Source: Ruminiclostridium cellobioparum subsp. termitidis CT1112 | GTDB lineage: Bacteria; Bacillota; Clostridia; Acetivibrionales; DSM-1351 | Length of the DNA: 64,000 bases | NCBI RefSeq assembly: GCF_000350485.1 | Contig: NZ_AORV01000065.1 | Span: 417,667-481,666 of the forward strand | Direction of reading: 5' to 3' | Part shown: piece by piece, positions 15,686-23,379 of the stretch | Layout: each line of letters begins with the position of its first letter | How positions within the stretch are numbered: the stretch's first letter is position 1 | Notes under the pieces: model-generated | The model's input: only the letters and a program-made list of their open reading frames with translations | Told to the model about the DNA's origin: nothing | Databases searched by the model: none | Translations under genes and position numbers: made by a program

Positions 15686-16939
15686 TCAGGCCGTTATATT
15701 TACACGCGCAACCTTATACAAAACCGTTATTGCTGCCGCTATAAGGATCATACCCATAAAAGCAGGTGCGGCATGACCAAGTGATACATAAATTTGACCT
15801 CCAATGATAGGACCGATTATTCTTGCCAAAGATTGAATAGATTGACTGCCGCCTTGAATCCTTCCTTGCTCACTGGAATCGACAGACTTGGAGACCATCC
15901 CATTGAAGGAAGGCCCAAAGATCGAATCACCAAAACCAAATATAAACATTCCAACAATAAAAAGAGGATAGAAGGAGAATAAAGCCGATGCTGCAATAAA
16001 ACCGTAGCCTGTAATCTCCGAAACCATCCCAAGGATCGATATCTGTGCGTCACTGATTTTCAACAAAAGCTTTGGCATTATGAAACCTTGTGAAATGATG
16101 TCCTGTACGCCCATAATTGAAAACATAAGTCCGATCAGTACAGGTTCCCAATTGAAAGTATCTATTGTAAACTGTGAAAAGACTGCCTGTAAAGCTCCGT
16201 TGGGTACCCAAAGTAAGAATGCTGAGACAAGCAGCCTTTTTAAGTTTTTAGTGGAAAGTACGTTTACTAGCTGTGTGAATGGATTCAGTCTTACAAAGGT
16301 AATCTTTTTCAGTCTGTTATTCCTGTCAAGGCTCTCAGGCATATATAGAATTCCATACACAACATTCAATAAAGTTATTATGGCTCCGAAATACATGGGT
16401 ACTGAATAACCAAGCCTGGCAAGTAATCCGCCCAGAGCAGGTCCAATGGCGGCACCAACACCTGCAACCGCACTCACCCACCCAAAATATTTGGTTCGCT
16501 GTTCTCTTGGAGTGATATCTGCAAAATATGCGAAGATAGTACTTATGCTCCCGCCAGTTATACCCTCTATTATGCGTCCGGCAAACAGTATCCATAGTGC
16601 TCCTCCTATGCCAAAAACCAAGTACCCGATTGCCGAACCAAAAAGGCATACCAGTAGCAATGGACGTCGGCCATATCTGTCACTCAAAGCTCCAAGTCCC
16701 GGGGCCGCAAAAAATACGCAGACTGCATAAACAGAGGTCAGCAGCGTAACAGCTATAGCTTGATCTCCGGGATTGCTTATATAAGGCCGTACTAAGAACG
16801 GGACGACAGGCGCTATGATGCTGAAGCCTATTCCGCAAAGAAACACAGACATAAGACCGAATATTAAAGCCTTTTTATCGACGTTTTGTTCTACGTTCTT
16901 TTCTATATTCTTTTCATTGTGTAATCTAAATTTAAACAC
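15686..16939 (-). CDS. MFS multidrug/tetracycline-type efflux transporter
   Basis: A 417-residue, 12-helix major facilitator of the TetA/Bcr-like drug:H+ antiporter branch. The loop 2-3 motif A is GALSDRYGRRP (about residue 83) and motif C-like GVGAAIGPALGG lies in helix 5. An unusual Asn/Lys/Glu-rich N terminus (MFKFRLHNEKNIEKNVEQNVDKK) precedes helix 1. The start codon is GTG behind GAGAGGAG. Upstream are a promoter and two copies of the motif found at the marR promoter, so the pump is almost surely repressed by the neighbouring MarR protein. Confidence 0.9.
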   Translation of the reverse strand: MFKFRLHNEKNIEKNVEQNVDKKALIFGLMSVFLCGIGFSIIAPVVPFLVRPYISNPGDQAIAVTLLTSVYAVCVFFAAPGLGALSDRYGRRPLLLVCLFGSAIGYLVFGIGGALWILFAGRIIEGITGGSISTIFAYFADITPREQRTKYFGWVSAVAGVGAAIGPALGGLLARLGYSVPMYFGAIITLLNVVYGILYMPESLDRNNRLKKITFVRLNPFTQLVNVLSTKNLKRLLVSAFLLWVPNGALQAVFSQFTIDTFNWEPVLIGLMFSIMGVQDIISQGFIMPKLLLKISDAQISILGMVSEITGYGFIAASALFSFYPLFIVGMFIFGFGDSIFGPSFNGMVSKSVDSSEQGRIQGGSQSIQSLARIIGPIIGGQIYVSLGHAAPAFMGMILIAAAITVLYKVARVNITA

Positions 16940-16969
16940 GTAAATTCTCCTCTCAAAAGTTATAATTTT

Positions 16970-16983
16970 GTTTCCTTGGAAAC
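16970..16983. promoter_or_regulatory. second MarR-type operator in the MFS leader
   Basis: The palindrome GTTTCCTTGGAAAC lies downstream of the -10 region. On the minus strand it reads into AAGGAAACAAAA, the same core as in 17002-17025. Confidence 0.6.
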
Positions 16984-17001
16984 ATAATTATGGTAGCATG
17001 A

Positions 17002-17025
17002 TTTTTGTTTCCTTGTCAACAAAAA
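17002..17025 (-). promoter_or_regulatory. MFS promoter with MarR-type operator
   Basis: Minus strand -35 TTGACA (17014-17019) and a weak -10 TACCAT 18 bases on. TTTTTGTT/AACAAAAA arms make the -35 region palindromic. The block TTGACAAGGAAACAAAAAT is nearly identical to the marR promoter block. Confidence 0.65.
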
Positions 17026-17096
17026 TTACGGCAATAAAAATGCAGCCTGTTCTCAATAGAGTTGGCTGCCTGTGTTTTTATTTTCATTATTAAAAT

Positions 17097-17570
17097 TTAT
17101 TCAGATTTAATATCTGCACCCTGTTTCTTTATTTCTTCATCCAAATGCCTGCTGTACTTTTCCACCAGGCCAAGCATACTCTCGAGCTGTTCCTCGGTTA
17201 CCTGATCAAATACGGCTTTGTCCCGCTCACGAAACTCTTTGTGCATTTCCTCATGGATCTTATAAATTTCCTGTCCTTTTTCAGTAAGCCTGAAATAGAT
17301 TTCTTTCTTGTTATCCGGCTTCCGGTAGCTTTCGACAGCACCTTTTTTTATGAGCTTCCTGGTCATTTTACTTATGGCACCGCTGGTCATATAAAAGGAT
17401 TCCGCAAGTTTTGTCACGTTGGAATCCGCATTTCTTCCAATGTATTCCATACAATGTACTTCGGAAGACTTATAATCCTCAAAACTGTCTTTCATCCTGG
17501 AATTATTGAGCCAAACCATCTTGTTATATAAGTTCCTGAAACTCATTACCAGCTGTTCTTCTTTGTTCAT
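17097..17570 (-). CDS. MarR family transcriptional regulator
   Basis: A 157-residue winged-helix repressor. The HTH is SNVTKLAESFYMTSGAISKMTRKLIKKG (about 53-80) followed by the wing VESYRKPDNKKEIYFRLTEKG. The frame runs upstream to 17717, but that part is MITE DNA; GGGAGG stands seven bases before the ATG at 17570. It lies upstream of the MFS pump, which it probably represses together with itself through shared motifs at 17002-17025 and 17611-17637. A phenolic or drug ligand is typical of the family. Confidence 0.92.
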   Translation of the reverse strand: MNKEEQLVMSFRNLYNKMVWLNNSRMKDSFEDYKSSEVHCMEYIGRNADSNVTKLAESFYMTSGAISKMTRKLIKKGAVESYRKPDNKKEIYFRLTEKGQEIYKIHEEMHKEFRERDKAVFDQVTEEQLESMLGLVEKYSRHLDEEIKKQGADIKSE

Positions 17571-17604
17571 GGCCTGTCCTCCCAACCATTGGTATATCAA
17601 CAAC

Positions 17605-17637
17605 ATTATATTAAATTTTTGTTTCTTTTTCAACAAT
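17605..17637 (-). promoter_or_regulatory. marR promoter with operator
   Basis: Minus strand: TTGAAA (17628-17633), 17-base spacer, TATAAT (17605-17610). The stretch TTGAAAAAGAAACAAAAAT matches the MFS promoter motif with two differences, pointing to autoregulation. The MITE cluster begins within a few bases upstream of the -35 box. Confidence 0.7.
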
Positions 17638-17638
17638 G

Positions 17639-18142
17639 TGTTGTGCTGATTAAAATTTTGTTTTGCTTTACAGATAGATTTAATTATAATCAACTGGTAA
17701 CGCGAGTACAACTTCATGAAATAAGATGCACGGTTAAAAACAATTTTAGTAATTGGTTTTGGTGTGTCTATTTCATGAAGTTAACCCGTTGTGCTAATTA
17801 AAATTTTGTTTTGCTTTACTGATAGATTTAATTATATTCAACTGGTAACGCAAGGACAACTTCATGAAATAAGATGCACAGTTAAAAACAATTGCGGTAA
17901 ATTGTCGCCGAAGGTAAAGTGGTTTTGCCGGCAAAGCAACAGGACGTTGCTTTGAGCTTCAAATCGAGACAGGAGGTCGAGTTTGAGCGACGGCAAAACC
18001 ACTTTAAATGAGGCAATACAATTTTCGCAATTGTTTTGGGGGCAGCCTTATTTCATGAAGTTAGTACGGAAGTTACCAGTTGATATAAAAAAGTTACAAA
18101 GTTAAATCAAAAATTAAATTAACTATAATAAGCACAACGCGT
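17639..18142. mobile_element. MITE-like element cluster (two tandem copies)
   Basis: No ORF of note. The longer copy (17787-18142) has terminal inverted repeats (GTTGTGCTAATT left; rc of AATAAGCACAAC right), subterminal inverted arms CAACTGGTAAC and AACTTCATGAAATAAG, and a palindromic core: AAAGTGGTTTTGCCG pairs with CGGCAAAACCACTTT and encloses two hairpins (CAAAGCAAC/GTTGCTTTG and TCAAATCGA/TCGAGTTTGA). The shorter copy (17639-17786) has the left arm, a reduced core and the inner right arm only. Together they fill most of the 612-base gap between marR and the ABC operon. Non-autonomous transposition is inferred. Confidence 0.8.
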
Positions 18143-18182
18143 TGAAGTTGTTATCATTTAATATAAAAAATCACACCTTAAA

Positions 18183-18977
18183 TTACACCTTCAAATCTCT
18201 TTTCCTGTAAAAAGTATAGGTTACCCATAACATTACGGAGATGATTACAAGTGACAATACGACAAATACAGGCTTTAAGCCCCCTTCATACAGCTGCTGG
18301 GCTTCAAAGTATTTAAACGGGGTGATATACTTAAGTCCTGCAAGCTTATCATTCATATCGGTCAGAATGGCTATGATAAAGGTTACCAAAAGTATTGTCG
18401 TGGCAATTGATGCGGATACTTTGGGATTTTTGCTGACAGCGGCTATACCGCTCCCTATGAAAAGGAACAACAGCTGTGCCAGCAGCATTCCAACCATAAG
18501 GATGAAAATATCACCGTTTACCTGCTCGCCTTTGGCGTATTGGTTAACAATAGCAATTGAGAATACCAGCGTTATAATATTCAGCACCAGGATGTTCACC
18601 AATGCAGTTGTTAATTTTGCCGTTACCACCGTAAATCTCGAAACAGGCTTTACCATTAAAAATTCTGTTGTCTTATCCCGTTCCTCCTTTGCAATAATAT
18701 TGGCACCAAGCATGGCTGCATGAATTGTAACCATTATCAAAAGATACAGGAAGAGCATGCCATAAAAACCGCTTGCGGTTGTGACATCCAGAGTTCCAAA
18801 ACCCAGGACTGCCTTCAGGGCTTTTGGCATTTTATCCAATATATCTTTCATTGTTTGGCCCGAACCTGTATACGACGTAAACTTTCCCATTCCGGCAGCA
18901 ATCATGAAAAGCATTCCAATACTCCAAAAGATAAGAGACTTTCGATGCGCCCTCATTTCTCTTATAAAAATGTTCAT
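18183..18977 (-). CDS. ABC-2 type transporter permease (second permease)
   Basis: A 264-residue, six-helix permease of the ABC-2 class. It shares with the upstream permease the pattern AxxxGANIIAKEERDKTTEFLMVKPVSR and KYITPFKYF, so the two arose by duplication and likely pair as a heterodimer. The ATG at 18977 follows the leader repeat copy B with GGAGG. Last gene of the TetR-ATPase-permease-permease operon; probably exports a drug or lipid. Confidence 0.9.
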   Translation of the reverse strand: MNIFIREMRAHRKSLIFWSIGMLFMIAAGMGKFTSYTGSGQTMKDILDKMPKALKAVLGFGTLDVTTASGFYGMLFLYLLIMVTIHAAMLGANIIAKEERDKTTEFLMVKPVSRFTVVTAKLTTALVNILVLNIITLVFSIAIVNQYAKGEQVNGDIFILMVGMLLAQLLFLFIGSGIAAVSKNPKVSASIATTILLVTFIIAILTDMNDKLAGLKYITPFKYFEAQQLYEGGLKPVFVVLSLVIISVMLWVTYTFYRKRDLKV

Positions 18978-19022
18978 ATTAACCTCCATGAGCCTTATAG
19001 CGGCTACAAAACTGTAATAAAA
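18978..19022 (-). repeat. leader repeat, copy B
   Basis: Minus strand: TTATTACAGTTTTGTAGCCGC, TATAA, GGCTCATGGAGGTTAAT, then the ATG at 18977. AGCC/GGCT form a perfect four-base stem. This copy lies inside an operon, between two permease genes, so it is not a promoter-only element. Confidence 0.75.
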
Positions 19023-19041
19023 TCTTTTTCACTCTTATATC

Positions 19042-19836
19042 TTATACTGCGTGTACGTCTTTTCTGGTATATACCAGATAGCTGGCCGTAACCGCTGCAA
19101 TGACAAAAGCCGCTCCAACGATGATGTATGGCATTTCATATGCATTGTTTTTGACAATATATCCATAATCAAAGTATTTGAAGGGTGTTATATACCTTAC
19201 CGTCTCTTCTCCGATTACCGAACCGAACATGTTTACTATAAAAAACCCGAAAACAGTGCTGAGTGAAACGGCTATGACGGATCTGATTTTACCTGAAAGA
19301 ACCGCTACGATGACTCCCAGGGCCATAAATATCAACTGTATAAACAGCAGGGTTATGGAAATCAATATTACTGACTTTACGCTGAAATCAGTTTTTACAG
19401 TAAGTGTGGCAAGTAAGGTTACGGCAAGATAAATAATGTTGGTTATAACCAGCGAAACAAAGGCTGCTGCTATTTTTGAGGTCATAATTACCGCACGGCT
19501 TACAGGTTTTGTCAACAAAAAGTCGGCAGTCTTCTCACGCACCTCCTTGGAGATTATGGAAACTCCAAGATTCATAGCCTGGATGGCACCACACAATGCC
19601 ACGTACACAAATACAAAGGAATAAAAGCCCTCAAGTGTGGACAAGCTTGCCACATACACGCTGAGCAATTTTTTGACAACCTCCGGCAGACTGTCCATCA
19701 GGCTCTGAAACTCTGCAATATCATTGCCCAGGCCCTTGAAGATCAGAATATACATTACTGCAAGTGCTGCCATGGAACAGGCCCAAATAATTATTGATTT
19801 GAAGTAGGACTTCAATTCATGCAGAAATATATTCAT
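19042..19836 (-). CDS. ABC-2 type transporter permease (first permease)
   Basis: A 264-residue permease with about six helices, ABC-2 class. The cytoplasmic loop SIISKEVREKTADFLLTKPVSR is diagnostic for this bacitracin/drug-export-like group. The frame opens at 19881 inside the ATPase gene; the ATG at 19836 has AGGAGG nine bases upstream and follows the ATPase stop by four bases. Works with the adjacent ATPase and the second permease. Confidence 0.9.
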   Translation of the reverse strand: MNIFLHELKSYFKSIIIWACSMAALAVMYILIFKGLGNDIAEFQSLMDSLPEVVKKLLSVYVASLSTLEGFYSFVFVYVALCGAIQAMNLGVSIISKEVREKTADFLLTKPVSRAVIMTSKIAAAFVSLVITNIIYLAVTLLATLTVKTDFSVKSVILISITLLFIQLIFMALGVIVAVLSGKIRSVIAVSLSTVFGFFIVNMFGSVIGEETVRYITPFKYFDYGYIVKNNAYEMPYIIVGAAFVIAAVTASYLVYTRKDVHAV

Positions 19837-19840
19837 ACCC

Positions 19841-20725
19841 TCAGGCCTCCTTTTCATAGTAGTGCATAAATATCTCTTCAAGGCTTGGCTCTTCTATCCA
19901 GACATTTTTCAAATCAATTTCGGTTATTCTTTTCAGTATGGTGTTCACATTACCTTTATACAGGAAGCTGATAATATTGCCCTTTAGCTCAAGGTTACTG
20001 ACTCCGTTTATCTGGAAATGGTTTTTATCAATTCCGCTGTTGATTTCAAGCTTGAATTTTTTATAATTGTTTTCGGTGAGATTGCTCATGGTTTCAAGCT
20101 TGATGATCCTGCCCTCCTTGATTATGGCAACACGTGTGCACATTCTCTGTACCTCGCTGAGAACATGGGAGGACATGAAAATTGTAGCACCTTTTTTATT
20201 CTCCTCCTCCAGCAGGTCAAAAAACTTCTGCTGCATAAGAGGGTCCAGTCCGCTTGTGGGTTCATCGAGAATTATGAGCCTGGGTTCATGCAGCAGTGCC
20301 TGTACTATACCCACTTTTTTTTTGTTTCCAAAGGATAAGTCATCCACTCTCTTTTTTAAGTCCAGATCCATTATTTCAGCCAGATCCTCTATTCTTTTGC
20401 TGCAATCTTTTTTATAGAAGCTGGCGGAATATTTCAGCACATCAATAACCTTCATCTTGTCATAATAAAATACCTCTGAAGGCAGGTAACCTATTTCTTT
20501 AGCTATTTCAGGGGCATTTTTTATACAGTCGGCTCCAAATATTTTTGCGCTGCCTGCAGTTGGATATATCAATGACAGTAAGGTTCTTATTGTTGTGGAT
20601 TTACCGGCTCCGTTGGGACCAATAAAGCCAAATACCTCACCCTCTTCCACATTAAAACTTACATCAATTATACCTCTTGATTTTCCATAGGTTTTTGTAA
20701 GATTGCTTATTTCTATAACATTCAT
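19841..20725 (-). CDS. ABC transporter ATP-binding protein
   Basis: A 294-residue ATPase: Walker A GPNGAGKST (about 35-43), signature LSFGNKKKVG (a degenerate LSGGQ), Walker B LIILDEPTSGLD, and H-loop SSHVLSEV. The ~75-residue C-terminal extension is typical of drug or lantibiotic exporters (CcmA/BcrA-like). The ATG overlaps the TetR stop by four bases. First transporter gene of the TetR-controlled operon. Confidence 0.93.
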   Translation of the reverse strand: MNVIEISNLTKTYGKSRGIIDVSFNVEEGEVFGFIGPNGAGKSTTIRTLLSLIYPTAGSAKIFGADCIKNAPEIAKEIGYLPSEVFYYDKMKVIDVLKYSASFYKKDCSKRIEDLAEIMDLDLKKRVDDLSFGNKKKVGIVQALLHEPRLIILDEPTSGLDPLMQQKFFDLLEEENKKGATIFMSSHVLSEVQRMCTRVAIIKEGRIIKLETMSNLTENNYKKFKLEINSGIDKNHFQINGVSNLELKGNIISFLYKGNVNTILKRITEIDLKNVWIEEPSLEEIFMHYYEKEA

Positions 20726-21381
20726 TCATGAACCCCTCCATCCTTATAAAACATCTTTTTTAACATATTCATATAAACATCCATTTCCTCCAGCATTTCA
20801 TCATAATCCACTTCATCCAAAGGTACTTTTTTTATCCGGGAAATCACCTTATTTATCACGCCTTCACTGGTCCAGTCTATTATTTCAATAGCCCGGGCCA
20901 CATCAACATTCTCACGGAACACGGATGTATCAATGCCTTCATATAACTTATTCTTTCCATATACCATCAGTTTTTCATTCCTGCTCCGGATGTCATTCTT
21001 TATTTCGTTGGAATCATCCATGTATGCTGCTGCAACAAATTCAAAAATCAGAGGATGTATTTTGTGAACCTCAATCTTTTGCAAACCTGCCTGCCTTCTC
21101 CTGTCAAAAATATCCGTTGTTCCGAAGTCTATTTTCATCAGTATCTCATTTTTTATGATTTCCAGAGTGTAGTTATATAAAAACATAAACAAGTTCTTCT
21201 TATTTTTAAAATAGTGAAACAGAGCACCTTTGGAAATTGCCGCCTCCTTTACCATGTTATCGGTCGATGCATTTTTATAACCCCTCCGGGCAAACTCCTT
21301 CATGGCAGCATTGAGGATCCTCTGCCTTTTTTCCTCATCAAGCTTTAAGAAATTAGAATAAATAGTACTGCCTCCTTTCAA
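20722..21381 (-). CDS. TetR/AcrR family regulator of the ABC exporter
   Basis: A TetR protein (HTH region ILNAAMKEFARRGYKNASTDNMVKEAAISKGALFHYFKNK, residues about 22-60), first gene of its own regulated operon. The start is unusual. The open frame allows TTG at 21381, but that codon overlaps the Shine-Dalgarno AAAGGAGG itself. The codon seven bases after the SD is ATT (21361-21363), giving a protein starting YSNFLKLDEEKR, as homologues do. No in-frame ATG occurs before residue 27. Coordinates keep the TTG. Two perfect inverted 17-bp operators flank its promoter. Confidence 0.88.
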   Translation of the reverse strand: MKGGSTIYSNFLKLDEEKRQRILNAAMKEFARRGYKNASTDNMVKEAAISKGALFHYFKNKKNLFMFLYNYTLEIIKNEILMKIDFGTTDIFDRRRQAGLQKIEVHKIHPLIFEFVAAAYMDDSNEIKNDIRSRNEKLMVYGKNKLYEGIDTSVFRENVDVARAIEIIDWTSEGVINKVISRIKKVPLDEVDYDEMLEEMDVYMNMLKKMFYKDGGVHE

Positions 21382-21416
21382 GTTTCAAAACTCACAATCA
21401 GCCTGTTTTCATAGTT

Positions 21417-21444
21417 ATTCCGGTACCGTTGCACATACCGGAAT
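21417..21444. promoter_or_regulatory. third dyad in the tetR leader
   Basis: ATTCCGGTA and TACCGGAAT form a perfect 9-bp inverted repeat with a ten-base spacer, downstream of the tetR promoter. It shares CCGG with the main operators; it may be an accessory site or an RNA hairpin. Confidence 0.5.
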
Positions 21445-21447
21445 TCA

Positions 21448-21500
21448 TTGACCGGTTGAGTCAATGGCATAATTATAATCCCGTTGACTCAACCGGTCAA
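21448..21500 (-). promoter_or_regulatory. tetR-ABC operon promoter with twin operators
   Basis: Minus strand: -35 TTGACC (21495-21500), 17-base spacer, -10 TATAAT (21472-21477). The site TTGACTCAACCGGTCAA at 21484-21500 covers the -35, and its exact inverted copy TTGACCGGTTGAGTCAA at 21448-21464 covers the start point. Each is an imperfect TTGAC...GTCAA palindrome. The placement is ideal for TetR autorepression. Confidence 0.85.
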
Positions 21501-21515
21501 TAGCAATACAAAAAA

Positions 21516-21564
21516 ATTTTTACTAATAAAAAAAGAGACCGTAACAGTCCCTTCTTTTATTAGT
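21516..21564 (-). terminator. terminator of the sugar ABC/aldolase operon
   Basis: TACTAATAAAA...GAC pairs with GTC...TTTTATTAGTA over about 18 bases, with T-rich sequence following on the minus strand. Confidence 0.8.
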
Positions 21565-21568
21565 AAAA

Positions 21569-22492
21569 TTATCTTTTTATAATGTTATCCCTGTATACCT
21601 TCAAATAGCTTTCAATCAAAGCCTCATCTGTGACCTTCGGGAGATATGGACTAGTAGGTGAACAATAACCTGCCGGTATGTTGTATACCCTTTCCATAAC
21701 GATCTTGATGCCCGGGATTGTTCCGAGATTCCGTACCGAATATGCTTCGGCTATTTCATTGGTGCGGTATTGTATTTCCCGGGCCTCTTTGTAGTTTCCT
21801 TCCTTCATCTTTTCCAGCAGAACTTTGAAATCATAGCAGGTTATTGCCTGAAGTGCACCAATGTTGCCGTCTGCACCCATTATATCGGAGCATATTACAA
21901 GGTTGTCGGCTCCGGTGAGTATATTGATATCCGGATTATATTTTTTGAATCTTTCAAGTATATAAAAGTTATTGTCTGTGAACTTTATTCCCTTAAAGGT
22001 AGGAACAGCCTTCATGGCCTCCAGGAGTTCCTCGGGATCCACTCTTTCTCCGCCTGTGAGCATTTCTCCGTTGGAGGTCCAGTATATATAGAAAGGCGTT
22101 TTTGGGGCTGCCTCGGATATACGTTTGAAATATGCCACATTATCAGCAAGTGTGGACCTGGGAGAAATCCCCACTGAAGCTACTGCATATGCTCCATGCT
22201 CCTGGGCATGGCGTGCAAGTTCAACCGAATCATCCGGATTTTCATTATATCCCACATGAACGAATATTGGCATCCTGTTATTGTTTGCTTTTAAGACCGC
22301 TTCGGCCCAGGTTTTTCTCTGCTGAACCGACAGATACATGCCTTCTCCTGTCCAGCCCAGCATGTACAGCCCGTCAGCCTTTTCCTTCGCATACCAGTCT
22401 ATGAGCGGTTTCGCCGAATCCACTAAAATATTTCCATGTTCATCCATAGGCGTAATTAATGCCGGTAAAACTCCTGTAATTAATTTAGACAT
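21569..22492 (-). CDS. dihydrodipicolinate synthase/N-acetylneuraminate lyase family aldolase
   Basis: A 307-residue class I aldolase of the DapA/NanA family. Visible: GWTGEGMYLS (the GxTGE carboxylate-binding loop, Trp-substituted), IYW with the family Tyr, and GIKFTDNN with the Schiff-base Lys near 168. Its place behind a sugar importer rather than in a lysine operon argues for cleavage of a sialic-acid-like or other keto-sugar acid, not DapA. Last gene of a four-gene operon with a terminator. Exact substrate unknown. Confidence 0.88.
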   Translation of the reverse strand: MSKLITGVLPALITPMDEHGNILVDSAKPLIDWYAKEKADGLYMLGWTGEGMYLSVQQRKTWAEAVLKANNNRMPIFVHVGYNENPDDSVELARHAQEHGAYAVASVGISPRSTLADNVAYFKRISEAAPKTPFYIYWTSNGEMLTGGERVDPEELLEAMKAVPTFKGIKFTDNNFYILERFKKYNPDINILTGADNLVICSDIMGADGNIGALQAITCYDFKVLLEKMKEGNYKEAREIQYRTNEIAEAYSVRNLGTIPGIKIVMERVYNIPAGYCSPTSPYLPKVTDEALIESYLKVYRDNIIKR

Positions 22493-22522
22493 AAAAACAA
22501 CTCCTCTATTTTTTATTATTTT

Positions 22523-23365
22523 TTATCCTTTTACCGCACCGCTGGTAAGTCCTGCAACAAAGTACTTATTCAGACATATAAAGACTATCAGCATGGGAAC
22601 GACTGCCATCGTTGTCCCGGCCATCATCAAATCCCATGAAGAAATGGTCTCTCCGCTGCTTTTCATTGATATAATCCCAACCACCAGAGGCTGGCTTTTT
22701 GGGTTGCCCAAAGTGAACACCATTGGCAGCAGGTAGTCATTCCACGAATTCATAAAGGAAAGCAATCCGACTGTAGCTATCAAAGGTTTTGTCAATGGGA
22801 AAATGATGTTGCAGAATATTCTGAAAAAACTGCAGCCGTCAACCTTTGCCGCTTCATCGATCTCCTTCGGTATTGAATCTATGAAACCTTTTGAAATATA
22901 AAGATTTGTAACATTTATTCCAAATATATATATAATTATTACTCCCCAAAGAGAGGTGTTAATATTGAGCAGTTTGGCTATTTTAAGCTGCGGATACAGA
23001 TACAGGCTCCCTGCCGAAATAAACATTGATGAGGTTATGATAAGCAGTATCAAATTTTTACCGCGGAAGCTGCTGCGGGAAAATACATAACCCGAAGTAA
23101 TTGAAGTAATAATAGTTCCTGCTACAATAAAGCTGCACATAAATATGCTGTTCCACATATAAGTCTGAAAATTTGAAAGTTTCCATGCACGTACATAGTT
23201 GTCAAAGCTTATTGAGGAGGGAAAGAATGATGTTGATGTCAATATATCTGCTGTTGATTTGAAAGACGATAATATTATATAGAATATTGGAAATATCACA
23301 ATAACGGCAAATACGGTCAAAAGCAGATAAATTGGTATGGATAGAAGTGAACTTTTTGTTTTCAT
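22523..23365 (-). CDS. carbohydrate ABC transporter permease (MalG type)
   Basis: A 280-residue six-helix permease. The EAA loop reads EIDEAAKVDGCSFFRIFCNIIFPL (about 184-207), the contact for a MsmX-like ATPase. The usual N-terminal opening (YLLLTVFAVIVIFPIFYIILSSFK) is complete. It follows the MalF-type gene by 14 bases. No ATPase is encoded, so a shared multi-sugar ATPase elsewhere is expected. Confidence 0.93.
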   Translation of the reverse strand: MKTKSSLLSIPIYLLLTVFAVIVIFPIFYIILSSFKSTADILTSTSFFPSSISFDNYVRAWKLSNFQTYMWNSIFMCSFIVAGTIITSITSGYVFSRSSFRGKNLILLIITSSMFISAGSLYLYPQLKIAKLLNINTSLWGVIIIYIFGINVTNLYISKGFIDSIPKEIDEAAKVDGCSFFRIFCNIIFPLTKPLIATVGLLSFMNSWNDYLLPMVFTLGNPKSQPLVVGIISMKSSGETISSWDLMMAGTTMAVVPMLIVFICLNKYFVAGLTSGAVKG

Positions 23366-23379
23366 GGCATGTTCCCCCC

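Noticed and set aside
17589..17801. Plus-strand frame with an ILFCFTDRF segment, also seen near 9.3 kb
   Set aside because: The similarity is due to the MITE arm in both places; the frames are translated repeat, not genes.
17860..18062. Palindromic core as a CRISPR or riboswitch
   Set aside because: There is no spaced repeat array and no downstream gene in the right position; terminal inverted repeats point to a MITE.
21569..22492. DapA of lysine biosynthesis
   Set aside because: The gene sits in a sugar-import operon with no lysine genes and has a Trp in the GxTGE loop; kept as family-level aldolase.
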